This document shows positions 35,119 to 43,852 of a stretch of 64,000 nt of DNA, in pieces. The DNA is from Chitinophaga terrae (ex Kim and Jung 2007) (GTDB lineage Bacteria; Bacteroidota; Bacteroidia; Chitinophagales; Chitinophagaceae). Numbering within the stretch: position 1 is the stretch's first letter; each line of letters begins with the position of its first letter. The translations under genes and the position numbers were made by a program. The DNA lies in contig NZ_FNRL01000001.1 in assembly GCF_900107795.1 (NCBI RefSeq), positions 120,544-184,543 of the forward strand. Direction: 5' to 3'. The notes under the pieces are model-generated. The model made no database searches. It saw only the letters and a list, made by a program, of their open reading frames with translations, and was not told the origin of the DNA.

Positions 35119-35684
35119 TAACGAGTCGCGTTTTGTTGTTTTACAATCTGTCTTACTTTCTCTTTTGCACGCATGTACTGAGTTTTAGTGGTCGATTCAG
35201 AAATCCCCAACATCTCCGCTATCTCCTTGTGTGAATAGTCTTCAAACAAGTACAGGTTCAACACTGTACGATAACCATGCGGCAAAGTTTCGATCGCCGA
35301 TTTAACGGCGGAAACTGTCCATGAGAAATGTTCTTCATCCAACCCGTCTTCCACTTCTACTTCCACTACTTCGGGATCTTCAAAATACACTTTCTTTTTC
35401 CGAAGAGTGTTCAGACAGTGATTTACCACTATCCGTTTGATCCATGCGCTAACACTGCCTGCATTTTCAAGTTTGTGAATATTCCGGTGCACCTGAATAA
35501 ATGCTTCCTGCAGCGTATCCTCTGCATCGCTAACGTTGTTGGTCATACGCAAACAGATGTTGTACATCGCTCCGGAATAGGCATTGTATAATTCGCGAAA
35601 TGCGCGAACATCCCCTTTCCTACAACGATCGATTAGAGTATCTGTTATTTGCGTCTGATTCAAGTTAGTGGCTGATGCTTTCAT
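35118..35684 (-). CDS. ECF-family RNA polymerase sigma factor
   Basis: A 188-residue sigma-70 family ECF factor. Region 2 is seen in RAFRELYNAYSGAMYNICLRMTNN (35-60) with DAEDTLQEAFIQVHRNI; region 4 in ETLPHGYRTVLNLYLFEDYSHKEIAEMLGISESTTKTQ with the helix-turn-helix at about 145-170. It heads a four-gene operon with an anti-sigma-like protein and two exported beta-solenoid proteins. Like most such units it probably activates its own promoter in the 300 bp upstream. Confidence 0.92.
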   Translation of the reverse strand: MKASATNLNQTQITDTLIDRCRKGDVRAFRELYNAYSGAMYNICLRMTNNVSDAEDTLQEAFIQVHRNIHKLENAGSVSAWIKRIVVNHCLNTLRKKKVYFEDPEVVEVEVEDGLDEEHFSWTVSAVKSAIETLPHGYRTVLNLYLFEDYSHKEIAEMLGISESTTKTQYMRAKEKVRQIVKQQNATR

Positions 35685-35919
35685 ACTAAAGACAATGACT
35701 GTAAAAAAAGTTGCACGCTATTGACCAGAATTTTTGATCTTTTTAAACATTAAGCCAAGCTGAAACAACTATCTTATTAATTGTTAATTTGTTATGAAGA
35801 TGAAATTATATTTATAACAGATAAAAATTTTATCCAAAACTAGGGGCATTTGCCAGTTCCGGTATTTGAAATCGTACTAAACCCCGTTTTCCTGTGACAA
35901 AAACTTCTTTTCCGGTTTA

Positions 35920-35965
35920 AAGAGGGGGCACGAGTCCTTACGTAACATCGTGACACCCCTACCTT
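35920..35965 (-). terminator. Hairpin after the outer-membrane receptor gene
   Basis: On the minus strand AGGGGTGTCACGA and TCGTGCCCCCT can pair (with a small bulge), followed by CTTTAAA. It lies 16 bp past the gene at 35981. The T run is weak. The rest of 35685-35919 is AT-rich promoter DNA without a clear element. Confidence 0.5.
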
Positions 35966-35980
35966 ATCTAAAAAACCATC

Positions 35981-38449
35981 TTAATTGCTCTTCACTCTTT
36001 CCTGTTCCGCTTCCAGTCCCGTCTGGCGGGCACGGGCTGCCTTTACATTGGTGTTACCAAAACGATAGGTGAAATTTATACGGATCTGTCTTGCATCATA
36101 AGTGTTCCTTACCACGCTATGCTGGCCGGCGTTGTCAAATGACCCGCGGAATTTATTGGTACCCAGCAGATCGGTTACATTCAGCTTCAGGGAACCTTTG
36201 TTCTTCAGGATCTTTTTCTGGATACCCAGATCCAGGCTGCCCATAGCGGCCATATGCCATAATCCATGCTCTGTAACCTGGGGCGACAGGTAGAAATAAG
36301 TCACTTCGCCGCTTAACGTTTTTGAGAAGGTGAACGTATGCTGGGTACGGCCAAAGAAGTTGAAGGACGAAAGCTTTACCAGGTCGTTGTTTACCACGGT
36401 TTCAAACATGTTGTAGTTTAAGGAAACGGAGGTAAAGGTGTTCCACCATTTCGTGATCGGGAAAGGCAGGGAAACATTCAGGTTTAACCTGTCGGCCTTT
36501 GCTACGTTGGTATATTTGTATTTCAGCATTACTGTATCGCCGGTTTTCGGGTCGATGCCGGCTTCCAGTACTTTCGTTACCATATCCTTCGTATGGGAGT
36601 AACCGATAGAAGTTACCAGGAACTCTTTAAAAGTATGCGAAAGTTCTACGCTGTTTGTGTAAGAAGGCCTCAGGTACGGGTTGCCGCTCTCGCTGGTGTA
36701 CCTGTCGAGATAGAACTCGAACGGGTTCATATCATCGTAACCCGGGCGCTCAATCCTGCGGCTATACGTAAATCCCAGGCTATGTTTAGGATTCAGTTTA
36801 TACGTCATAGCCATGCTTGGGAACAGGTTCAGGTAACTCGAGTCATTCTTTACATCTGCCACCTGCTGTTTTTTGTAAGAAGATGAAGTGGTATTTATAT
36901 GTGTATACTCCCCTCTCAGGCCTACCTGTACGTACAACTTTTCAAATTGTTTGCTGAAGTTCACATAAGCCGCGTTAATATTCTCTTTATAGATAAAGTG
37001 GTTGGAGCGGTTATCGTCGAAGATCCAGTTATTGCCTTTCAGGGTATCGAAGCGGGCGTCGTTGTCGGTTTTCACAAAGCTAAGCTTGAAACCTGCTTCC
37101 AGCTTCGCTTTATTCTTTAATGGATGAACGTAATCCACTTTCGCGGTTTTGATGTCGATAATGGAAGGTTGCCTGCTGCTTGATGTATCGCCGCCCAGCG
37201 CTTTTCCTATAATGCTATGGCTGTTGGTATAGAGGAAAGTGTTTTGCCGGTCGCTGTTCCGGGCGTAATCCAGGTCTACATTCAATTCTTTGCCGGTCGA
37301 ATCCAGTATGCCCCTGTAGTTCAGGTTGTACGCGCCTCTTTTCCAGTTACCCTTGTAATCCATTTGTGTTTTCAGTATAGAATCTACTCCTGCCGAGGTT
37401 CCCATATATGTGGTGGCGTAGCTTGGGAAGCGGGGGTTACCCATCGCCAGGTCTACCATTACGCCGATGGTGTTGCGCTTGTTCAGGAAGTAATCGGCGC
37501 CGATCTTGCCGCCGTGGTAATCAGACACCTGTTTCATGTCTGAAAACTGGTCGAAAACCCTGGTCTGGTTATCCTGGCTGAAGCTACGGTCCACCTCCAG
37601 CGTATTCTTTTGTTCGCGGTGATTAAAGTTGTAAGAACCGAAAACATTGAATTTCGCATTCCGGTGGTTGAGGTTCAATCCCCCGTTGTAGCGCGGCCTA
37701 AGACCGCAGGCGCCACCGAGAGAAAGACTTCCGTTCGTTCCGTAGTTGGTGTTCTTCTTCAGTTTCAGGTTAATGATCCCTGCATTGCCTGCTGCATCAT
37801 ATTTGGCGGAAGGATTAGTCATCAGCTCAATCTGGTCAAGATTGGTTGCTGGCATGTTTTTCAGCATTTCGGCAAGGTCGGTGGGCGACATATTGGTTTG
37901 TTTCCCATCGATGAGGATCAGTACTCCTCCCTTACCTTTCATAGAGATGTTGCCATCTTTATCTACAGTGATGGTCGGAGATTTTTCCAGGGCTTCGAGG
38001 GCAGTACCGCCGGCGGTAGCGATACTGCTTTCTACATTCACAACCAGTTTATCAGCTTTCTGTTCGATGAACGCTTTTTTAGCTGCTACTTCTACCCCTT
38101 TCAGGTTTTTAGCAGCAGTATTTAACAGGAGGTCAGGTAATTGGAGGTTGGCACCGTTAACGGTAAAAACTTTACTGTATCCTCTTTCCATACCAATTGC
38201 CACGGCGGAGACCAGGTAGTTGCCGGCTTTTACCTGCTCAAAATCAAATTTTCCATTTATATCGGCTACTGCGCCTTTAACAAGAGATGAGTCTTTTGCT
38301 TTTAATAAAGTTACTGTTGCAAATTCAACAGGTTTATTACCGGCCTGAGCCACTTTACCGCTAACGACCGGGGAGTTTTGGGCAAACACGCTTAAAGCTG
38401 TAAACAACGTACTCATTGTCAATATACTAGCTTTAAAATTTGTTTTCAT
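35981..38449 (-). CDS. Outer-membrane beta-barrel receptor (TonB-receptor-like) with CarboxypepD_reg domain
   Basis: An 822-residue outer-membrane protein. A signal peptide (1-23, ending LSVFAQ) is followed by a carboxypeptidase-regulatory-like domain (about 28-115), a plug (about 120-230: TIDGK-like DGKQTNMS, MPATNLDQIELMTNPSAKYDAAGNAG) and a long barrel (to about 800) matching the outer-membrane beta-barrel family, with RIERPGYDDMNPFEFYLD. The last 20 residues are an unusual basic, Gln-rich tail. It stands alone with repeated elements in its promoter (38484-38533). The substrate is unknown. Confidence 0.87.
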   Translation of the reverse strand: MKTNFKASILTMSTLFTALSVFAQNSPVVSGKVAQAGNKPVEFATVTLLKAKDSSLVKGAVADINGKFDFEQVKAGNYLVSAVAIGMERGYSKVFTVNGANLQLPDLLLNTAAKNLKGVEVAAKKAFIEQKADKLVVNVESSIATAGGTALEALEKSPTITVDKDGNISMKGKGGVLILIDGKQTNMSPTDLAEMLKNMPATNLDQIELMTNPSAKYDAAGNAGIINLKLKKNTNYGTNGSLSLGGACGLRPRYNGGLNLNHRNAKFNVFGSYNFNHREQKNTLEVDRSFSQDNQTRVFDQFSDMKQVSDYHGGKIGADYFLNKRNTIGVMVDLAMGNPRFPSYATTYMGTSAGVDSILKTQMDYKGNWKRGAYNLNYRGILDSTGKELNVDLDYARNSDRQNTFLYTNSHSIIGKALGGDTSSSRQPSIIDIKTAKVDYVHPLKNKAKLEAGFKLSFVKTDNDARFDTLKGNNWIFDDNRSNHFIYKENINAAYVNFSKQFEKLYVQVGLRGEYTHINTTSSSYKKQQVADVKNDSSYLNLFPSMAMTYKLNPKHSLGFTYSRRIERPGYDDMNPFEFYLDRYTSESGNPYLRPSYTNSVELSHTFKEFLVTSIGYSHTKDMVTKVLEAGIDPKTGDTVMLKYKYTNVAKADRLNLNVSLPFPITKWWNTFTSVSLNYNMFETVVNNDLVKLSSFNFFGRTQHTFTFSKTLSGEVTYFYLSPQVTEHGLWHMAAMGSLDLGIQKKILKNKGSLKLNVTDLLGTNKFRGSFDNAGQHSVVRNTYDARQIRINFTYRFGNTNVKAARARQTGLEAEQERVKSN

Positions 38450-38483
38450 GATTATATGCGATTTAGAGGTTTTTTAGATCTTT

Positions 38484-38533
38484 GGTTTAACTACTACATT
38501 GGTTTAACTACTACATTACTTAAACCACTACAG
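38484..38533 (-). promoter_or_regulatory. Three 17-bp tandem operator-like repeats (TGTAGTAGTTAAACCAA)
   Basis: On the minus strand the 17-mer TGTAGTAGTTAAACCAA occurs twice in exact tandem (38484-38517 read in reverse) and a third imperfect copy, TGTAGTGGTTTAAGTAA, precedes them at the same spacing. They lie 35-85 bp before the receptor start. The TGTA/TACA content resembles BlaI/MecI-type operators, which is only a suggestion. Confidence 0.55.
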
Positions 38534-38565
38534 TAGATTAACAACTACGATGTAAAAGTAGGTAT

Positions 38566-38578
38566 TATGTATTACATA
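38566..38578. promoter_or_regulatory. Dyad TATGTA-T-TACATA
   Basis: A perfect 6-bp inverted repeat around one base, about 120 bp before the receptor start. TACA/TGTA halves again recall BlaI/MecI-type sites. Confidence 0.4.
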
Positions 38579-38737
38579 GTACATGACGTTACATGAACGG
38601 CAAATATTCAGTGATAAGCGGAAAAAAATGTTTTATTTCCCCAAGAAGACGATCCAGGGTCGGAAAGGTTTCAACAGATTTGGAAAATTTTCACGTAAAG
38701 GAGATTGATTACTAGATAAGTTGATTAACACCAACTA

Positions 38738-38773
38738 AAAAAGGCCAACGGTATGATCACCCGTCGGCCTTTC
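38738..38773 (-). terminator. Terminator of the DUF2167 gene
   Basis: AAAGGCC-ACGG pairs with CCGT-GGCCTTT with a single mismatch each side, flanked by A and T runs; it lies 22 bp past the stop. Confidence 0.75.
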
Positions 38774-38795
38774 TGTATATTTTTATAAACGCAGT

Positions 38796-39749
38796 TTAAT
38801 TCAATCGTTCATCAAAGTTCATATCAAAATTAATCTTGATATTCTTTCTATCGGTCGCCCGGCGATGGTGATAGATTTGCATCAGGAACACGAAACCTGT
38901 CATCCCCAGGCAGATCAATATCAGCAGCAAAGTAGTGCGGAGAACCAATACCAGCTTTTCTTTTGAGAAGAAAAGAGACGGAAGTACAGGCGCATCCTGG
39001 CCCCAACTGGATTTGCGGTCGGTAAGCGGGTTGAAATCTTCGTACCGGTTTCCAAAGGTGAACTGCGTATACTCCAATACGGATTCTAGTTGAGCTTTTA
39101 TTTTCTGAAGATCTGATGCTTTGCCGATGGCAGTTAAACACAGCGCCCCATTCCTTCCCAGCAGCCTGACCTCATAATTCAGGAAAGGCGAGAGTTTCGA
39201 CTCAAACTTAAAGACCTTAGCCAGGTGTAAACTATGGTTGCTTTTATTGAAATAGGGAGGGAAGGCCCAGTCGACCGTTTTTATGGCGCCTACAGACCTG
39301 CCGCCTTTCAGCAGGTTGTCTTCCTGCAGTTCTTCTTTCATGCTATGCAGCAAGCGGTTATAATTAATCCTCTGCGCATCGTCGTCGTTCAGGTAGCCGG
39401 TAGGTTCAAATGAAATAATAATCCCTCCTACTTCCTTGTCTGTAGGACTTACCCGTTGAGGGATCAGCACTCCCAGGGTATTGGGGTTTTCAGGATTCCC
39501 CCATAGCTGTTCTACCAGTACCCTGGCCTGGTCGCCTTCCAGCAAACGATACCCCTGCGGTACTTTTAAAACCGCGAGTTGATTTAACACCTGTTCCCCA
39601 ACCTTATAAGAAAATGATGCAGACAGAAGATCGGAAGAGTCTAACCGCTCATACCGACTCAGGCTATCTTCCCGCGAGAGACCTGATACTCCCGGCGTAA
39701 TAGCCAAACAGCATAACAACACAACTAAGCTGTAGTACAATTTACACAT
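38796..39749 (-). CDS. DUF2167 membrane protein
   Basis: About 317 residues: signal peptide (1-23, ending PGVSG), a periplasmic DUF2167 domain and a C-terminal membrane segment (about 272-295) with a short basic cytoplasmic tail. Family markers are VPQGYRLLEGDQARVLVEQLWGNP, GTLGVLIP-type LGVLIPQ, ISFEPTGYLNDDDAQRINYNRLL, WAFPPYF, LNYEVRLLGRNGALCL. Function unknown; members occur as envelope proteins. I start at 39749, where the signal peptide begins; the longer frame adds 17 codons without features. Confidence 0.85.
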   Translation of the reverse strand: MCKLYYSLVVLLCCLAITPGVSGLSREDSLSRYERLDSSDLLSASFSYKVGEQVLNQLAVLKVPQGYRLLEGDQARVLVEQLWGNPENPNTLGVLIPQRVSPTDKEVGGIIISFEPTGYLNDDDAQRINYNRLLHSMKEELQEDNLLKGGRSVGAIKTVDWAFPPYFNKSNHSLHLAKVFKFESKLSPFLNYEVRLLGRNGALCLTAIGKASDLQKIKAQLESVLEYTQFTFGNRYEDFNPLTDRKSSWGQDAPVLPSLFFSKEKLVLVLRTTLLLILICLGMTGFVFLMQIYHHRRATDRKNIKINFDMNFDERLN

Positions 39750-39913
39750 AACTCTATTAGCTATAGGTTTATACCAGCTCAACAAACATGGAGAAAGCAA
39801 TAAATGAAAATGAAGAATAGTATTGTATTATTAAGATTACCTGATCCTACTATAACTCTCTTTTACAAAATAATCTTAAAGCGGGTAATGTTCCAATAAC
39901 ACCTTTAGTACAT

Positions 39914-40345
39914 TTATTGGTTATCCAGTTGTAAAACATCAAGCATCTCCGGCAATTGTTGCTGTATAAGTTCAAAGAATTCCCGTTCTTCTTTACGGAT
40001 ATGCGCTTCGAGGTTCACTGCCAGTACATGCATGGCGGCGTCGAGGTCTGTAGATTCTGTCAATGCGCTATACATGCGGGAAATAGCAAGATGTTCCTGC
40101 TGCAGATCGCTGATCATCTGGTCTATCTGCGCATTCTTTCCCAGGCATTTTTCGAACAGGTATTCTTCTTTCTGGATATGAGGTACCATGACCTCCTGGA
40201 ACAAATTAATAATATATTCAAATCTTGCCTGTGTTTCCAGGGGGAAACCTTCGTATGGGGCGGCATCTTTCTTCAGGTATTGGCATGCAAATAACAAGCG
40301 CTTATGATCATGCGACAAGGTAACGAGGGAAGGGTGACGTTTCAT
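39914..40345 (-). CDS. Hemerythrin-domain protein
   Basis: A 143-residue four-helix bundle with iron-ligand candidates His12 and His14 region (LSHDHKRLL), VPHIQKEEYLFE, LQQEHLAISRMY and LEAHIRKEEREFFELI, matching the H...HxxxE...H...HxxxE order of hemerythrin-like proteins. It may bind a di-iron centre for oxygen, NO or iron-sulfur repair. It starts 9 bp after the lgt-like gene ends, so both are probably co-transcribed. Confidence 0.9.
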   Translation of the reverse strand: MKRHPSLVTLSHDHKRLLFACQYLKKDAAPYEGFPLETQARFEYIINLFQEVMVPHIQKEEYLFEKCLGKNAQIDQMISDLQQEHLAISRMYSALTESTDLDAAMHVLAVNLEAHIRKEEREFFELIQQQLPEMLDVLQLDNQ

Positions 40346-40354
40346 ATGCCTGTA

Positions 40355-41656
40355 TCAGGATAAACTGGTAGTGTGCTTTTTTCGACAATAAAAAATAAAC
40401 AGGGCTCCGCCTATCACCAGCAGAGTAGAAATAATTTCGGCTTGTGTAGGATGGAATCCGAATATATCATAACGGGTATCTACCCTGATCTTCTCAATAA
40501 AAAATCTTTCAATCCCGTTCAGGATAAGATAGATCCCGAACAATACGCCAGGTACTTTAATTTTCTTGCGTATAGCCCATAAGACGAGGAACAAACCAAT
40601 ACAGGTGATGATCTCGTATAAAGGTGTAGGAAATACTGCAATTGGCAACACGCGGCAATACTGGCCATCGCATCCTGCAATTTTCACCCCGTCGTTGATC
40701 ACGTTGTGAGGATACCCATAAGCGAAGAACCAGTCTGGCAGGAAGCTTAATCCTGCAGGCTTTTGGAAGGTAATGTGAGGGATATTTTCGATACCGCCGT
40801 ATTTAGGCTGGAAATAGGCGGCATTTTTCTGTACCGCTTCTTCAAAGGTCATAGCTGCCATAGGCACTGCTTTACCTGTTTGCACGTCTACAGTGTATGC
40901 GCTGTTGTAAACGCCCCAGTCGCCGTCGCCGGCAAAGTGGCAACCCATCCGGCCAATGCCGTATGCCAGCATTAATGCAGGTGCTACGCTGTCTACCAGC
41001 AGGCGGAGATTGATCTCTTTTTTCCGTGCATACCAAAGAATGATGGCTGCTGCAACGATCAGCCCACCGTAGAAGGTTAGTCCGCTGAACGATAATAATG
41101 CCCCTACAGGATCCTGCACAAAATCGCCCCAGTTCTCCAGGTTGTGAAAGATCTTGGCGCCTACCAAACCGCCGATAGCCGCCATCACGGTAATATCGGG
41201 CACCCGTTGGTGCGGCATTACAAGCACTTGTTTTTCTTCCGGCTTTGGAAGCGCTTTCTGTTTCCTTGTATAATATTCGCGGCCCGCCATGATAGCAGCA
41301 ACCAGCAAACCGCCGATTAAACTACCCTGGCTGGAGAACATGTAAGATTGCAGATCTTCTGAGGCGGTACTCCATTGGAAAACGATACCAAGGAACTTGA
41401 AACCAAGGATAAATCCAACCAGCGCATAACCTAACAGTTCACTCTGCGACGCTGGTTTACCTATAACGATCTTTTCAATGGTGCCATGCATCAGACCCAA
41501 TTTTTCGCGTCGCTTCAATTCCTGGGTAAATACATAGGCCGCAGCAATAAACGCTATGGCAACGAAAAACCCGAACGTATTAAAAATTTTCAGAAATGGA
41601 AGATGAATGCCGAACAGTTCTCTTAATGCGTAATATAAATTAGGATACATAGCCAA
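40355..41656 (-). CDS. lgt: Prolipoprotein diacylglyceryl transferase family protein
   Basis: A 433-residue inner-membrane protein with at least seven hydrophobic segments. The Lgt core is recognisable: MLAYGIGRMGCHFAGDGDWG replaces the usual GRxGNFxNGE signature, and the end FGFHPTQAEIISTLLVIGG matches the family C-terminus. Lgt attaches diacylglycerol to the lipobox Cys of lipoproteins. It is longer than E. coli Lgt, mainly through an extra loop around 245-300. The variant signature leaves open that this is an Lgt paralogue. Co-transcribed with the hemerythrin gene. Confidence 0.82.
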   Translation of the reverse strand: MAMYPNLYYALRELFGIHLPFLKIFNTFGFFVAIAFIAAAYVFTQELKRREKLGLMHGTIEKIVIGKPASQSELLGYALVGFILGFKFLGIVFQWSTASEDLQSYMFSSQGSLIGGLLVAAIMAGREYYTRKQKALPKPEEKQVLVMPHQRVPDITVMAAIGGLVGAKIFHNLENWGDFVQDPVGALLSFSGLTFYGGLIVAAAIILWYARKKEINLRLLVDSVAPALMLAYGIGRMGCHFAGDGDWGVYNSAYTVDVQTGKAVPMAAMTFEEAVQKNAAYFQPKYGGIENIPHITFQKPAGLSFLPDWFFAYGYPHNVINDGVKIAGCDGQYCRVLPIAVFPTPLYEIITCIGLFLVLWAIRKKIKVPGVLFGIYLILNGIERFFIEKIRVDTRYDIFGFHPTQAEIISTLLVIGGALFIFYCRKKHTTSLS

Positions 41657-41776
41657 AAAAAATTGGTGATCTGAATTTTCCTATGAACAAAGCCGAATTA
41701 ATCAAAAGGAAAATCAAACCACCAAAGTACGATGCAATTTCGAATTTCTAACTTTAAATATTAGAAATGTGAATAT

Positions 41777-42190
41777 TTAGCAGTATTGTTCAAATGCATC
41801 CAGCAGGTTAGCAGCGATCATTTGCGCGGATCTGCCTTCAATCATATGACGTTCGATAAAGTGTACCAGTTCGCCGTTTTTAAACAAGGCAATAGCTGGT
41901 GAAGATGGAGGATAAGGTAATAAATGCTGACGGATCTGTTGTACAGCTTCCATATCATAACCCGCGAAGCTGGTTGTTAATCTATCTGGTTTCTTTTCGC
42001 TATGCGCAATAGCCATTAACACACCCGGACGAGCGGTACCGGCAGAACAACCACATACGGAGTTGATCACCACCAGGGTTGTTCCTTCTTTTTTCAAAGT
42101 ATTGTCAACGCTTTCCGCAGTAAGCAATTCTTCAAAACCATTATCAGTCAATTCAGCCTTTCTAGGCATTACAAATTCTGCAGGATACAT
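41777..42190 (-). CDS. Bacilliredoxin (BrxA/BrxB family)
   Basis: A 137-residue thioredoxin-fold protein with the CGC active-site motif at 46-48 (VINSVCGCSAGTARPG), and family segments TSFAGYDMEAVQQIR, PYPPSSPAIALFKNGELVHFIERHMIEGRSA. Bacilliredoxins remove bacillithiol from oxidised protein cysteines. A TAACTTTG box at 42233-42240 could be its -7 element. Confidence 0.93.
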   Translation of the reverse strand: MYPAEFVMPRKAELTDNGFEELLTAESVDNTLKKEGTTLVVINSVCGCSAGTARPGVLMAIAHSEKKPDRLTTSFAGYDMEAVQQIRQHLLPYPPSSPAIALFKNGELVHFIERHMIEGRSAQMIAANLLDAFEQYC

Positions 42191-42232
42191 ATCTTAAGTA
42201 ATTTTTTCTGTTTTTGTTTCCACAAAGTTAAC

Positions 42233-42240
42233 TATCTGAA
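42233..42240 (-). promoter_or_regulatory. Possible -7 box for the bacilliredoxin gene
   Basis: TAACTTTG on the minus strand fits TAnnTTTG, 43 bp before the start codon. No TTTG at -33. Confidence 0.3.
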
Positions 42241-42299
42241 CCCAGAAAGAAAAAAATTGAAGAGATGATTAGACTTTTTGACATTCCAGATACAATACA

Positions 42300-42316
42300 T
42301 ATGACACAATGTCATA
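42300..42316 (+). promoter_or_regulatory. Palindrome TATGACA-CAA-TGTCATA upstream of hsp20
   Basis: A perfect 7-bp inverted repeat, 110 bp before the Hsp20 start and about the same distance from the divergent bacilliredoxin gene. Likely a regulator site for one or both genes; the regulator is unknown. Confidence 0.45.
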
Positions 42317-42426
42317 ATCTGTAACATAAAAACTAACAAAATAGCAGTTTTTGGCATATGGTATTTGGTTTGTTCAGTAGCAGGTACAAACAAAAAATTG
42401 ATAACAACACTAAAAAGTTAAATACT

Positions 42427-42879
42427 ATGACACACATTAAATTTAATCAGAGCCCGGTTCCAAGAACTTTTGGTGGTTTAGTAGAAGATATTTTAAACGG
42501 CGGTTTCAATAAATTGGTAAAGGATGATTTCCTGACCAGCGATTTCTTCACCACTTATCCTCCCGTTAATATCGTTGAAACTCCTGAAGCCTTCCTTCTT
42601 GAAGTAGCGGCTCCCGGATTCAGCAAAGAAGATTTCAAGATCAGCGCGGCAGAAAAAACCATCAGCATCAGTGCAGAAAAGAAAGAAGCGGTGAAGAATG
42701 AAAGCGACAAACAGGTGCGCAGGGAGTTCAACTTCAAATCATTCAAACGTTCCTTCTCTATCAGCGATGTAGTGGATGCGAACAAGATCAATGCAAAATA
42801 TGAAAACGGTATCCTGAAAGTTACCCTTGGCAAAAAAGAGAACAATCAGGATTCTCCTAAAGAAATAGTAGTGGAATAA
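42427..42879 (+). CDS. Hsp20 / alpha-crystallin small heat-shock protein
   Basis: A 150-residue holdase chaperone. The alpha-crystallin domain spans about 45-150: PPVNIVETPEAFLLEVAAPGFSKEDFKISAAEKTISISAEKK, REFNFKSFKRSFSIS and the conserved AKYENGILKVTLGKKE. The frame is open from an ATG at 42358, but those 23 codons lack family similarity, and 42427 gives the usual short N-terminus. A strong terminator follows the stop by 30 bp. Confidence 0.94.
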   Translation: MTHIKFNQSPVPRTFGGLVEDILNGGFNKLVKDDFLTSDFFTTYPPVNIVETPEAFLLEVAAPGFSKEDFKISAAEKTISISAEKKEAVKNESDKQVRREFNFKSFKRSFSISDVVDANKINAKYENGILKVTLGKKENNQDSPKEIVVE

Positions 42880-42910
42880 GGGACTGAACAGACATGAGGG
42901 TTTAATGGAA

Positions 42911-42940
42911 AGGGCGCCTGCTTCAGGCGCTCTTTTTTTA
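42911..42940 (+). terminator. Terminator of hsp20
   Basis: GCGCCTG and CAGGCGC form a stem with a 3-nt loop, followed by TCTTTTTTT. Confidence 0.92.
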
Positions 42941-43015
42941 TTGTGTATAATTCACACAAACGTTATATCGCCCATTCTCCAGATTGCAATACCTTGCTTA
43001 TTCAAGCAAATACCC

Positions 43016-43852
43016 ATGCCAAAGCGCTTACTTAAAGGCTGGTCGCTCATCCGCAACATCTACCTGGCTACCGAAAAAAAAGTATTAGGTAAAGCCATAC
43101 AACGAACAGACGACCTTTATGAACAGGCAAAGATCAAACTGCTTTTTGATTACGCCTTCTTTTATACGTTTATGCTAACCTTTATTCAACTGATCAACAT
43201 GTGAGCCCAAAACGTTGTCAATCTTTTGCTGATCCCTTTCCTGATATTGCTACTGATCACGGGCCTGGTAATGATCAGCAAAGGATGGACGGCCCATAAA
43301 GCCGGCACGCTTATCTCCCTGGCCACCCTGATTATCCCTATACTTTCTTCTTTAATCAATGACCAGGATCTCAGTCCTAAATACACCATGATCTGGGTAA
43401 TGAGCATTTTATTGTGCTATATTACGGTCGACCTCCGTACTACCCTGGTGTGGAGCGGTATTCTTTGCGCCTATCTTGCGCTGGTAGCCTACCTGAAAGT
43501 GAACGACCTGCAGATCTATGTGAGCCCCGGCTATTCTGCCGGTTTCCAATTTCTCGCCAACCCTGTTGTTACCGGTATGTACATCCTTTTCCTGATCCGC
43601 GCCCTGGGGCAATATTACCGGAACGTGATCCGGATGCAGCATATCAGGATAGTAGCCCAGCAGCAGCAACAACTTACAAAGGTCAATCACCAGCTTACCA
43701 AGCAATTCCTCCTGGTAAAGGGATTTTCAAGATCCGGGCGCAAAGCTTTCTCCAACGGGGAACTGGAATTGCTGGATACCTGTTTTTCGGAGATAGAAAA
43801 ACAATGCGGAACCGCTATCGAATACCTGAACGATCCAAGGATCAGGTCGTAG
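43016..43852 (+). pseudogene. Membrane sensor-like gene interrupted by an in-frame TGA
   Basis: One reading frame runs from the ATG at 43016 to the TAG at 43850-43852, broken only by TGA at 43202-43204. Before the stop: MPKRLLKGWSLIRNIYLATE, a charged helix, then one membrane segment. After it, AQNVVNLLLIPFLILLLITG begins four or five more membrane segments, then a coiled coil (RIVAQQQQQLTKVNHQL) and about 55 soluble residues. The layout resembles the membrane part of histidine-kinase or cyclase sensors, but no kinase domain follows, so the gene also looks truncated. A two-peptide or readthrough product cannot be excluded. Confidence 0.6.

Larger units (their letters stand above)
38450..38736. 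other. Promoter region of the outer-membrane receptor
   Basis: Gene-free. It holds the 17-bp tandem repeats at 38484-38533 and a TATGTA-T-TACATA dyad at 38566-38578, described separately. Nothing recognised between 38600 and 38736. Confidence 0.5.

Noticed and set aside
42358..42426. Longer N-terminus of the Hsp20 protein
   Set aside because: The 23 extra codons are unlike the family, and the ATG at 42427 gives the normal start.
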